31,921 nucleotides of DNA from Bacillota bacterium (GTDB lineage Bacteria; Bacillota; Clostridia; Acetivibrionales; DSM-1351). Below the pieces are notes generated by a model, which ran no database searches, was not told the DNA's origin, and saw only the letters and a list, made by a program, of their open reading frames with translations. The number at the start of each line of letters is the position of its first letter. Positions within the stretch are counted from its first letter, which is position 1. Location of the stretch: contig JAEWZA010000275.1 of assembly GCA_023395575.1 (NCBI GenBank), positions 1-31,921 of the forward strand. Reading direction: 5' to 3'. Below are positions 23,968-31,921 of this stretch, one piece after another. The position numbers were made by a program, and so were the translations under genes.

Positions 23968-24915
23968 ATGAATGAAAACTCTGTTCTTTTAAGAAAAATT
24001 GCCGACAATGTTGAAAAAGTTATTGTTGGAAAAAGAAATGCAATAGAACTAACCCTAATAGCTCTTATTTGCAACGGTCACATTTTACTAGAGGATGTTC
24101 CTGGTGTTGGTAAAACAAGTCTTGTATCAGCATTGGCAAAATCAATTTCTGCTTCTTTCTCAAGAATTCAATTTACTCCAGACGTTCTCCCTTCTGATAT
24201 AACAGGTTTTTCTATTTACAATCAGAAAAATGGTGAATTTGAATACAGAGCCGGTAGTGCTATGTGTCAGATATTATTAGCTGATGAAATTAACAGAACA
24301 TCCCCAAAAACTCAATCCAGTTTATTGGAAATTATGGAGGAAAAGCAAGTTACTGTTGATGGAACTACATACAAACTTCCAAAGCCTTTTATGGTATTGG
24401 CAACGCAAAATCCTATAGATTATATAGGTACTTATCCACTACCAGAAGCACAAATGGATAGATTTTTCCTGAAAATATCTCTAGGCTATCCAGAAGCAGG
24501 CGAAGAAGTTTATATATTATCTAGGTTTTTACAGGACAATCCATTGGAAACACTAAAGCCAGTTGTTGATAGTTCTGATATTATTAATATGCAAAATGAA
24601 GTTAAGCAAGTACATATTGATAACACTCTAAAAAATTATGTTGTTGAAATAGTTAATTTAACTAGGAGAAATGATTTTATTGCTCTTGGTTCAAGCCCTA
24701 GAGGTTCACTTGCTGTTTGTCGTGCCGCACAAGCTTGGGCATATTATAATGGGAGAGATCATGTACTTCCTGAAGATATAAAAAAAATGCTCTTGCCTAC
24801 TCTCTGTCACCGAATTTTATTAAAACAGGAAGCGAAGCTGAAGAAAATGTCAGCATATGATATATTAACCTCAATTATAGAAAAGGTATATATTCCATTG
24901 GTAGATAAAGTTTAA
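23968..24915 (+). CDS. MoxR-type AAA+ ATPase
   Basis: A 315-residue MoxR ATPase, thought to act as a chaperone with the neighbouring DUF58/VWA-like protein. The Walker A region is LEDVPGVGKTSLV (about residues 39-51) and Walker B is LLADEINRTSPKTQSSLLEIMEE. The sensor-1 region is LATQNPIDYIGTYPLPEAQMDRF, and the C-terminal lid has GSSPRGSLAVCRAAQAWA. The start ATG 23968 has GGAGG seven bases upstream. An in-frame upstream ATG at 23839 would put leader hairpins into the protein and was rejected. It is the first gene of an operon with the DUF58 and transglutaminase genes, a widespread trio. Confidence 0.93.
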   Translation: MNENSVLLRKIADNVEKVIVGKRNAIELTLIALICNGHILLEDVPGVGKTSLVSALAKSISASFSRIQFTPDVLPSDITGFSIYNQKNGEFEYRAGSAMCQILLADEINRTSPKTQSSLLEIMEEKQVTVDGTTYKLPKPFMVLATQNPIDYIGTYPLPEAQMDRFFLKISLGYPEAGEEVYILSRFLQDNPLETLKPVVDSSDIINMQNEVKQVHIDNTLKNYVVEIVNLTRRNDFIALGSSPRGSLAVCRAAQAWAYYNGRDHVLPEDIKKMLLPTLCHRILLKQEAKLKKMSAYDILTSIIEKVYIPLVDKV

Positions 24916-24947
24916 AGTACAAAAAAGTATGGGAAACGGGTATAATT

Positions 24948-26147
24948 ATGAAAAAAAATAGAATTACCTTTATATTTTTGTTTATAGTATCAATAATATT
25001 TAAATATAACTATGGTGGCTTTGTTTCCTCCTTCTTTTTTAATACTCTTATAACACTGCTAATTGTTTCAATTGGTTATACCATATATGTATATGTAAGA
25101 ATTAAGTTTATTCAAGACATTGAAAAGCGAATAATTGTAAAAGGAGAAAGTCTTAAATTAATTGTTAAGCTTTACAATGAAGATATTTTAATTTTTCCTT
25201 ATGTATTTGTTTCGTTTTTTGGATCACATTCTCATTTTAACGCTGACAGCTATTCTCAAAGCCTTGCAATTACCCCATTCTCTAAAAAAGAGTTTGTCTT
25301 TGATATGGTATGTAAATACAGAGGGCAATATGAAATTGGTATCAGTGATATATACATAGAGGATTTTTTAGGACTTATCCGATTAAAATATAAAATTCCT
25401 GAATCAAAAAAGATTTTAGTTTATCCAAACATTATATACCTAAGTAAATTTGATATATTTTCAAATAGCTGTTCAGATTCTCAAAACTTTTCATTAGGTT
25501 TAGTTGAGGATGTTAGCAATATTAAAGATTTAAGAAATTACATATATGGTGACAGCCTAAGAAAAATTCACTGGAAGCAAACTGCAAAAAGCAATCAGCT
25601 TATGATTAAAAATTATCAAAGCACCACCGACGTAAATTTAAATATACTATTGGACTTAAGGCACAGCAAGTATTCAGAAGATATAAATATTATCATCGAA
25701 GATAAATTAATAGAAGCCGTTATTTCAGTTGTACAATATTATTTATTTAAAAATGCAGCTATAAATTATATGTATTTCGATCAGAAGCTTGAAGTTATAA
25801 AAGCAGCTAATCAAGCCGAGTTTGATTTGATTTACAAAACATTATCCTCAATAGAATTTAAACAGCAGGTTTCTTTAGCTGATATCGTGAAGTTGCATTA
25901 TGAAAGCCGAAACAATTTGAATGATATGATTATATTTACAAGTATTCTAGATATTGATTTATATAACGAGATTTATAATGCTCAAATGTCAAATCATTCT
26001 ATATGTCTTATTTATGTTTCTCCCAGATTGTTAGTTAACGAAAAAAATGAAATTATAGATGAGATTCTTGATAATTTACCTGAAATTGGTGTGCGAGCAT
26101 ATACTATCAATCCAGATGATAACTTAAACGCTGTACTTGGAGGTTAG
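24948..26147 (+). CDS. DUF58-domain membrane protein
   Basis: A 399-residue protein. Two close membrane spans (about residues 4-20 and 25-50) precede a beta-rich region. The DUF58 signature is at about 200-235: LRNYIYGDSLRKIHWKQTAKS, followed by LMIKNYQSTTD and the VWA-like strand LNILLDLR. The remainder (to 399) fits a von Willebrand A-like fold. Function is not established; the MoxR-DUF58-transglutaminase trio is widespread and presumed to act at the cell envelope. The SD is weak. The stop lies six bases before the next gene, whose SD (GGAGG) is inside this gene's end. Confidence 0.88.
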   Translation: MKKNRITFIFLFIVSIIFKYNYGGFVSSFFFNTLITLLIVSIGYTIYVYVRIKFIQDIEKRIIVKGESLKLIVKLYNEDILIFPYVFVSFFGSHSHFNADSYSQSLAITPFSKKEFVFDMVCKYRGQYEIGISDIYIEDFLGLIRLKYKIPESKKILVYPNIIYLSKFDIFSNSCSDSQNFSLGLVEDVSNIKDLRNYIYGDSLRKIHWKQTAKSNQLMIKNYQSTTDVNLNILLDLRHSKYSEDINIIIEDKLIEAVISVVQYYLFKNAAINYMYFDQKLEVIKAANQAEFDLIYKTLSSIEFKQQVSLADIVKLHYESRNNLNDMIIFTSILDIDLYNEIYNAQMSNHSICLIYVSPRLLVNEKNEIIDEILDNLPEIGVRAYTINPDDNLNAVLGG

Positions 26148-26153
26148 AAACTT

Positions 26154-28622
26154 ATGATACGTGAAAATAAACTTAGCATTTTAGCAAATTTAGTCCTTAT
26201 TATGCTTATGGCCTCAAGTATTTGTCAAACTTTATATACTTCGTTATTTATGACAACCCACTTAAGTGTAAAGATATTTTTATTTGTTATACCGTTTACC
26301 TTGCTATTTTATGTAATGTTCAGAAACAAAATAACTACAATAGTGTCTTTTATAGTATTTTGCATTATTTCAATAATAGGATTACTTTATATTATTTATA
26401 ATATTGGGGTTATTAATGCAGGAAATTGGATAAATAATTACTATAATTGGTTTGTTGATCTTCTTAATGGATTTAATGATGGGAGCTCCACTTTATATAT
26501 TAATATAATCTTGATTTCTCTTTCATTTCTGATCACGCTATTTACTTATATATTAACTTTAAAGGCATACAATTTTTATATTCTAACAATTATGCTCTTT
26601 AGCGTGTTTTTTTTCCAACTGCAGCTTGATATATTTGCGAGTGATATTTCCTTTATTCTTTTTCTATTTTCTTTTTTATTATACTATTTCTTCAATGTGT
26701 TAATGAGAAGAAGTACAGAATTATCCTATGATATCGGAAATAAACTCTTGTACCTTATTTGTATTCTGCCTGTTTGTCTATTTGTAATAGCTTTTAGTTT
26801 ATCCCTTCCCATTAATGATAAAAGAATAGAGTTTCCATGGCTTGATTCTAAAATTGATCAAAGTATAGATTATTTTGTGGATAATGAAAGATCAGATTTT
26901 GAATATTTTTCATTTAATGCAACTGGTTTTGGAAGCAAGAGCAGGTTAGGTGGAAATATAAAGCAGAGTAAAACCCACGTAATGAATGTTAAATCAGAAT
27001 CCTCAAAGTTATATCTTAAGGCATCCTCAAAAGCTTTTTACAATGGATATAGCTGGTATGATGATAACGAACAATTAACAGAGCTAGGAGCATCAAGTAG
27101 TAATTTTTCTGTCCAAATTAATCAAGATGCTGAAGAATTTACCGACGGAGTTTATATTGAAACTGGTGTTTATAAAAATGATAAAATCTATAAACCTTCA
27201 AAAGCAGAAATAGAATTTGTAAATCTGAAAACAAAATCTATTTTCACACCAATAAAAGTTAATAATATTAATTTCCGGACTTATCAAACTCTTTTTATCG
27301 ATAATGAGCAAATAATTTCTTCTAGTGGAAAACAACATAGAGGCTTTTCCTATTCATTAGAATACAATAATATAATTTTAAATAGCGATGAACTAAAAGA
27401 TATTTTAAGAAAGAGCCAAAAAGGATATTATCAAAAACTTTTTAATATGAATAAAACGATAAATTCAACTAACATAATATCAACCTTAGTTAGAATCCCA
27501 AATTCTGATAGAGCTTCAACTCTATTTAACAATAGAATTATATCAACAAAAGCAATCAATGATTTGATATACAAAACAGATGAGATATACAAGCGCTATA
27601 CTCAAATACCCTACTTTATAACGCCACGAGTCAAACAATTGGCTCAAGATCTGACAAAAGATTTAGACAACAATTATGATAGAGCAAAAGCTATTGAAAC
27701 ATATTTATCAAGTAACTATGATTACACCTTGAATCCTGGTAATACTCCCAGAGATAAAGATTTTGTTGAGTATTTCCTCTTTGAAGGAAAAAAAGGATAT
27801 TGTACATATTACGCATCAGCTATGGCAATATTGCTTAGATGCATAGATATCCCCTCTAGATATGTCGAAGGCTATATTATGCCTCCTTCATCTGAAAATG
27901 GAGTTTACAAAGTTACAAATGAGCAAGCTCACGCATGGGTGGAAGTTTACTTTGAAGGGTTTGGTTGGATTCCCTTTGAACCTACTGCTTCCTTTGTTGC
28001 AAGAATGTATTATGATACTACTATCACATCACAATCCTATGCTGATAACATGGATAACGCAGGATATAAAAGTTATTTAGAATACTTGGAAATGATGGAG
28101 AAAAAAAGAAATAGTTCGAATATAAGCTATGACAATAGTGAATCAAATACCGCTGCTGATAATACCACTAATAGAACGTTTTTAGTATTATTAATAATAG
28201 CTATACCTATTGGTATAATCTTACTTGCCTTTATTTCATTGGTTTCAATAAATATTCTCAAGTCTTATTTTAGTATAAGAAGAATAAAAAAAGCCGAACC
28301 GAACACATCAGTTCTTTTAGCATATAACTATATATTAAAAGTTTTGCGAACTCAAAATATTGTTTATGATCCAGGAGAAACGCCCACTCAATTTGGATTA
28401 AGGGTTGAAAAAAGATTTGACTTTAAGAGCTATTCTTTTAATAAAACAAACTTCATAAAAATAACAAATCATTATGTAAATGCAAGATATAGCAAAGCCT
28501 TATTGACCATTCAAGAAAAACAAGCATTACTTGAATTTATATCAATCTTACTAAATACTACATTTGAGCGAATGGGTAAAATCAAATATATAATGACCAG
28601 ATTTGTTTTGGGTAAATTCTAA
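26154..28622 (+). CDS. Membrane transglutaminase-like protein (TgpA/DUF3488 type)
   Basis: An 822-residue protein. Six or so N-terminal membrane spans (to about residue 225) precede an extracytoplasmic region. The transglutaminase-like core follows (about 480-615), with Cys550 (GYCTYYASAMAILLR) and His593 (EQAHAWVEVYF). At the third catalytic position the family usually has Asp; here it is Glu609 (GWIPFEPTA). A single span (about 675-700) and a C-terminal DUF4129-like domain (TPTQFGLRVEKR) end the protein. It is probably a thiol-dependent peptide hydrolase or cross-linking enzyme facing the envelope; the substrate is unknown. The start ATG follows GGAGG. It is the last gene of the operon; I saw no convincing terminator before the MITE-like element. 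Confidence 0.88.
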   Translation: MIRENKLSILANLVLIMLMASSICQTLYTSLFMTTHLSVKIFLFVIPFTLLFYVMFRNKITTIVSFIVFCIISIIGLLYIIYNIGVINAGNWINNYYNWFVDLLNGFNDGSSTLYINIILISLSFLITLFTYILTLKAYNFYILTIMLFSVFFFQLQLDIFASDISFILFLFSFLLYYFFNVLMRRSTELSYDIGNKLLYLICILPVCLFVIAFSLSLPINDKRIEFPWLDSKIDQSIDYFVDNERSDFEYFSFNATGFGSKSRLGGNIKQSKTHVMNVKSESSKLYLKASSKAFYNGYSWYDDNEQLTELGASSSNFSVQINQDAEEFTDGVYIETGVYKNDKIYKPSKAEIEFVNLKTKSIFTPIKVNNINFRTYQTLFIDNEQIISSSGKQHRGFSYSLEYNNIILNSDELKDILRKSQKGYYQKLFNMNKTINSTNIISTLVRIPNSDRASTLFNNRIISTKAINDLIYKTDEIYKRYTQIPYFITPRVKQLAQDLTKDLDNNYDRAKAIETYLSSNYDYTLNPGNTPRDKDFVEYFLFEGKKGYCTYYASAMAILLRCIDIPSRYVEGYIMPPSSENGVYKVTNEQAHAWVEVYFEGFGWIPFEPTASFVARMYYDTTITSQSYADNMDNAGYKSYLEYLEMMEKKRNSSNISYDNSESNTAADNTTNRTFLVLLIIAIPIGIILLAFISLVSINILKSYFSIRRIKKAEPNTSVLLAYNYILKVLRTQNIVYDPGETPTQFGLRVEKRFDFKSYSFNKTNFIKITNHYVNARYSKALLTIQEKQALLEFISILLNTTFERMGKIKYIMTRFVLGKF

Positions 28623-28704
28623 AATCAGCAAGCTTTGTTAACCCAACTAATTCATGGGACTTTTTCTAAAACAACTTAACGATGAAAAGTAATCCATGGT
28701 CAAG

Positions 28705-29041
28705 GAGCTGTTGCAATACAAGAAATAATATATATCAACAGTAAACTGCTTAAATAGTACTCCCGTGCAATATAATATCTATGGCTCGCTCCCGAAATTG
28801 ACACTGAAATAATTGCGGTGTAGAACAAGCACTTCCGCCGACCGTATAAAACTCGAAATCCTGTCTCGGGTTAATACTTACAGCAACTTACTTCCGCTGT
28901 GCCGGCTACAATACTTGTTCTTCACCTACTATTTCTAGCATCAATTTCTAACCGAGCTTCGCAATTAGATATATATTGCACTCGCGTACTATTTCTTGCA
29001 ATAGACATCAGTATACAGAAAATGTTGTTTTGCAGCAGCCC
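28705..29041 (-). repeat. MITE-like palindromic element, copy 2 (complete)
   Basis: A 337-base non-coding element with imperfect terminal inverted repeats: GAGCTGTTGCAATACAA on the left, and the complement of GGGCTGCTGCAAAACAA on the right (14 of 17 match). The arms are also long imperfect inverted repeats of each other; both contain AGTAC, GTGCAATAT.ATATCTA and the AGAACAAG block, so a transcript would fold back on itself. The core keeps two CGGAAGT repeats. A truncated copy lies at 15691-15938 in the other orientation. No transposase and no clear target duplication were seen. Strand is given in the sense of copy 1. Confidence 0.75.
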
Positions 29042-29451
29042 GTTTTAGTAAATTATATTACTTTTCATTTAATAATGTTGAACATATACAATTTAAGCTG
29101 GGAAAGTTGAAATAAACTAATTTGTTCATTCCATAAGTGAGTGCTTATAATTATAAGCTGCCAAGTCCTGTCATTCTTATATTGTTCTGTGTAAAAAAAG
29201 TATAACAGGGACTTGTGGCGAATTGAATAATGTCAGTAATACTTGGCTCAGCAACAGAACATAGCACAATACTTGTGCGTCCTGATATGAAAGAGGTAAA
29301 GTAATATGAACCACTTATTTGCAACTCATGTGTATTTACATTTAACTTTTACCTTTGCTTATTTATAATATCTAGAATATTTTAGGTACTCCTTAGGACA
29401 ATTAGAATTTTATTTTATCTATCGGACATAATGTTGACCTTATTTTTATAT
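29042..29451. other. Non-coding region with several inverted repeats
   Basis: No gene was found. It holds a perfect 16-base palindrome GCTTATAATTATAAGC (29143-29158). A hairpin of AAGTCCTGT with ACAGGGACTT follows (29161-29218, one bulge). A third inverted pair is GGTAAAGT...ACTTTTACC (29295-29352). Sequence further on is AT-rich. These may be remnants of mobile elements or 3' structures of the neighbouring genes. Confidence 0.4.
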
Positions 29452-31335
29452 TTATATTGCTTCACTTATAGATTTCCCCAACATACTCTCTTTTGCTTCT
29501 CCAAAAGTCAATTGATAAAGCAACTTATTTAGGTCTTCTTCATTAAGCGGTTTTCCCCATATATAACCTTGAATACAGTCACAGTTATGCTCTTTTAAAT
29601 ATTCTAATTGCATGGAATTCTCAACACCTTCAGCAACGACAGAAATGTCCATTTGATGAACTAATGAAATTATAGGGCCTACAATGTGTTTATCTATTCC
29701 CTTCCCTACAATACTGTCAATAAATACCTTGTCAATTTTTAAAGTATCTATCGGAAGCAATTGAAGATAACTTAATGATGAATATCCAGTACCAAAGTCA
29801 TCTAGTGCTATATTGATTCCAATCTCCTTTAATTCATTTAAAACACTTATAACGTAATCCATTGATGAAATAAATATTGACTCAGTAATTTCTATTTCTA
29901 GATTATATGGTCGAACTCCAGTCTCTTCAAGTACTTTTTTTATCATTTGCACAAACGATGGTTCCATTATTTGTACAGCTGAAATATTAACAGATAAAAC
30001 TGCATTAAAATGATACTTATCTTGTAATTCTTTAAATTTAGTACATGCTGTTTTAAGAATCCATCTTCCCATAATATTAATAAATTTCGTTTCTTCTGCT
30101 ACAGGTATAAACGTAACTGGGCTGACAAATCCTAACTCTGGTGAGTTCCACCTTATTAGAGTTTCAAATCCCCTGAGTTTCTTTGTGTCAGATTTGTATT
30201 GAGGCTGATACACAAGGTAGAGCTCATCATTCTCAATTGATGCCAGAAGTCTCTTTTCAAGCTCCATCCTCATAAATATTCTGTCCTTCATCTCTTTATT
30301 AAAGAACTGAACACCATTTTTTCCATCTTCTTTAACTTTATACATTGCTGTATCAGAACATTTTAAAAGATCTGTAGAATTATCACCATCTCTAGGATAG
30401 ACAGATATTCCAAAACTTGCGCTTATAGAAAGTTCAGTGTTTTCAATAAAAAATTTCTTTAAAATCTCTTTTCTCAATTTTTCGAGATAGTCTAATATTT
30501 CATCTTCTTCTAATTGCCTTTGAATTATTAATGCAAATTCATCTCCCCCTAGACGACCTAACATATCATCCGGATGAATAGCAGCTTTTAACCTTAATGC
30601 AACTTCTTGTAGCAATACATCTCCAGCATGATGGCCCATAGAGTCATTAATTCTTTTGAAATTATCCAAATCAATAAAAATCATTGCAAATTTCATCTTT
30701 TTTTCCAGAGATAAAGTAATTAATATATCCAATCTATTTATAATCATTTTACGGTTTGGAAGCTCAGTTAATACATCAAAAAAAGCAAGGTAATTAAGCT
30801 TCTCTTCGTTTTCCTTCATATCCTGATTGTATTCAAGTAGCTGTTTGTTCTGATTAAATAATTCGCCCTCTGTTACAGCAAGTTCTTCATAAAGAGTAAC
30901 AAGCTCCTCCTTTTGTTCTTTTATCTCTTCATACTTTTGATTAAGGCGTCTGCTAAAAACATATATAATGGTTATAGTGATAATAGTACATATAGGAAGT
31001 ATCATACCAGGTGCTGATCTTACATTACCTCTAGAAAATACATTTATAGCAACTAAAAGGAATTGAATAACATTAATAGAAACACCAATAATATATCCAT
31101 TTTTTACTGCACTAACAACTAAATAAACAGATATCATTACTTGAAATTGAGCAAGAATACCTGTAACAGTTTCTGATATATCGCGTGTTTCTACTATTAA
31201 TATAGCTACATATATTAGCAAGCAAATAATAACTGTTATCATTTTAAAATATGACATATATTTACTGCTCTCTAATGATTGTTCTTTTTTCTCAAAATAT
31301 CGATTTAAGAAATTATCTTCAGTTCTATTCGGCAT
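29452..31335 (-). CDS. Membrane GGDEF-EAL cyclic-di-GMP enzyme
   Basis: A 627-residue protein. About five N-terminal membrane spans (residues 30-128) act as a possible sensor, followed by a coiled coil (about 130-180). The GGDEF domain has RLGGDEFALI (GGDEF at 263-267) and looks active for c-di-GMP synthesis. The inhibitory RxxD site is altered to HPDD (254-257). The EAL domain (about 365-615) reads ETL in place of EAL but keeps the metal and catalytic residues in NISAVQI, EITES, LDDFGTGYSS, LKIDKVF, VAEGVEN and IQGYIWGKP, so phosphodiesterase activity is plausible. The start ATG follows GGGGGA. It has its own sigma-A promoter and no operon partners. Confidence 0.93.
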   Translation of the reverse strand: MPNRTEDNFLNRYFEKKEQSLESSKYMSYFKMITVIICLLIYVAILIVETRDISETVTGILAQFQVMISVYLVVSAVKNGYIIGVSINVIQFLLVAINVFSRGNVRSAPGMILPICTIITITIIYVFSRRLNQKYEEIKEQKEELVTLYEELAVTEGELFNQNKQLLEYNQDMKENEEKLNYLAFFDVLTELPNRKMIINRLDILITLSLEKKMKFAMIFIDLDNFKRINDSMGHHAGDVLLQEVALRLKAAIHPDDMLGRLGGDEFALIIQRQLEEDEILDYLEKLRKEILKKFFIENTELSISASFGISVYPRDGDNSTDLLKCSDTAMYKVKEDGKNGVQFFNKEMKDRIFMRMELEKRLLASIENDELYLVYQPQYKSDTKKLRGFETLIRWNSPELGFVSPVTFIPVAEETKFINIMGRWILKTACTKFKELQDKYHFNAVLSVNISAVQIMEPSFVQMIKKVLEETGVRPYNLEIEITESIFISSMDYVISVLNELKEIGINIALDDFGTGYSSLSYLQLLPIDTLKIDKVFIDSIVGKGIDKHIVGPIISLVHQMDISVVAEGVENSMQLEYLKEHNCDCIQGYIWGKPLNEEDLNKLLYQLTFGEAKESMLGKSISEAI

Positions 31336-31360
31336 ATACTAATCCCCCATAGATGTACTA

Positions 31361-31390
31361 ATTATCCTCTATTTTACCATGGTATGTCAA
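31361..31390 (-). promoter_or_regulatory. Sigma-A promoter of the GGDEF-EAL gene
   Basis: On the minus strand TTGACA (31385-31390) and GATAAT (31361-31366) have an 18-base spacer, about 25 bases before the start codon. No c-di-GMP riboswitch core was recognised in the short leader. Confidence 0.65.
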
Positions 31391-31612
31391 TAAAAGGAAT
31401 AGTTTTTTACAAAATATATTAATCTTCCCTATCAGTTACTAAATTTCTATCATTTTATATGTAATTCTCTTTTTTTTAATGTATTTTTTTTAAAATAGCG
31501 AAATGATTAATTACACTTTTTTCTAAAAAATCCTCGTATTTTCTCTAGAATTCATACCTATACAAAAACAATTATTTCCATATTTGCACATTACATTATT
31601 CCCCATTTTATA

Positions 31613-31921
31613 TTATATTTTCCTAAAATTTTTAATATTTTCTGACAATAATTTTTCTAAAATTTCTATATCCGAAGTTTTTTCAAAAAATCTTCGAGGA
31701 AAGATGTAGTAGTTCATATTTACATCAGATAATATAAAAGCAGTTGGAGTTTCATAAGCATTTATAAATAAACTCCAATCATAACTTTTCTGGTTCTCAT
31801 CAGCAAGCTGTACACCTATCTCAGAAAAAATATACGTTGCTTCTTGTCTTTTTCTATAAAATTTAATATAACTGTTGATAGGTATTTTATAAAAAATTAT
31901 AAAAGATAGAATATCTAATGC
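31613..31921 (-). CDS. YcxB-like protein, C-terminal fragment
   Basis: A frame entering from the window's right edge gives 102 residues before a TAA stop at 31613-31615. It starts inside a hydrophobic segment (LDILSFIIFYKIP) and continues through a basic stretch. It ends with the pattern ETPTAFILSDVNMNYYIFPRRFF, which fits the YcxB-like C-terminal domain: a short beta region ending in a P(K/R)R-F motif, found in small membrane proteins of Firmicutes with no known role. The 5' end lies outside the window. The call rests on this short motif only. Confidence 0.55.
   Translation of the reverse strand, partial: ALDILSFIIFYKIPINSYIKFYRKRQEATYIFSEIGVQLADENQKSYDWSLFINAYETPTAFILSDVNMNYYIFPRRFFEKTSDIEILEKLLSENIKNFRKI

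Noticed and set aside
28705..29041. Group II intron or IS605-type RNA element
   Set aside because: No domain V sequence, no ORF and no guide-RNA-like 3' end; the paired terminal repeats fit a MITE better.
31336..31612. c-di-GMP riboswitch upstream of the GGDEF-EAL gene
   Set aside because: The leader after the promoter is only about 20 bases and lacks the GEMM core, so no riboswitch fits.

Overview
The window looks like chromosome of a mesophilic, low-GC, spore-forming member of the Clostridia. Codon use is very AT-rich, Shine-Dalgarno (SD) sites are strong (GGAGG types), several starts are GTG or TTG, and spore genes (dipicolinate synthase dpaA/dpaB, tepA/ylzJ) are present. Gene content and order recall Ruminiclostridium/Hungateiclostridium-type cellulolytic clostridia, but that genus-level guess is from memory and is an inference.

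Layout. (1) 1-3948, minus strand: part of a Hyf/Hyc-type energy-converting membrane complex (hyfB, hyfC, hyfE, start of hyfF) behind a good sigma-A promoter. (2) 4013-5397: a divergent SOS pair, a yneA-like LysM cell-division inhibitor and lexA, with a LexA box inside the yneA promoter spacer. (3) 5493-14100, minus: housekeeping block miaB - ricA/ylbF-type gene - mutS - mutL - miaA - hfq, close to the Bacillus order. (4) 14343-15556: a GNAT acetyltransferase and a PaaI-type thioesterase. (5) 16009-23426, minus: rpsO - pnp - M16 peptidase - dpaA - dpaB - tepA - ylzJ, again close to the Bacillus order but without the asd/dapG/dapA genes and without spoIIIE. (6) 23679-28622, plus: a MoxR AAA ATPase - DUF58 - transglutaminase operon with an unusual leader. 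(7) 28705-31921: a palindromic MITE-like element, a membrane GGDEF-EAL protein and the end of a YcxB-like gene.

The coding content is mostly ordinary core genome. The unusual signals are non-coding. (a) Two copies of a putative three-way-junction RNA occur at 12083-12177 (minus, directly before mutS) and 18976-19054 (plus); they share unpaired sequence and show compensatory helix changes. (b) hyfC and miaA share a leader containing a mini-ORF that ends Leu-Tyr-Val-x-Leu-stop. (c) A snap-back MITE-like element occurs complete at 28705-29041 and truncated, in opposite orientation, at 15691-15938. (d) A 36-bp promoter-proximal leader block is duplicated 158 bp apart before the MoxR gene, with three hairpins between the copies, and a related hairpin-SD block precedes lexA. 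I could not match (a) to (c) to any RNA or element family I know; a covariance-model and genome-wide search would decide novelty.
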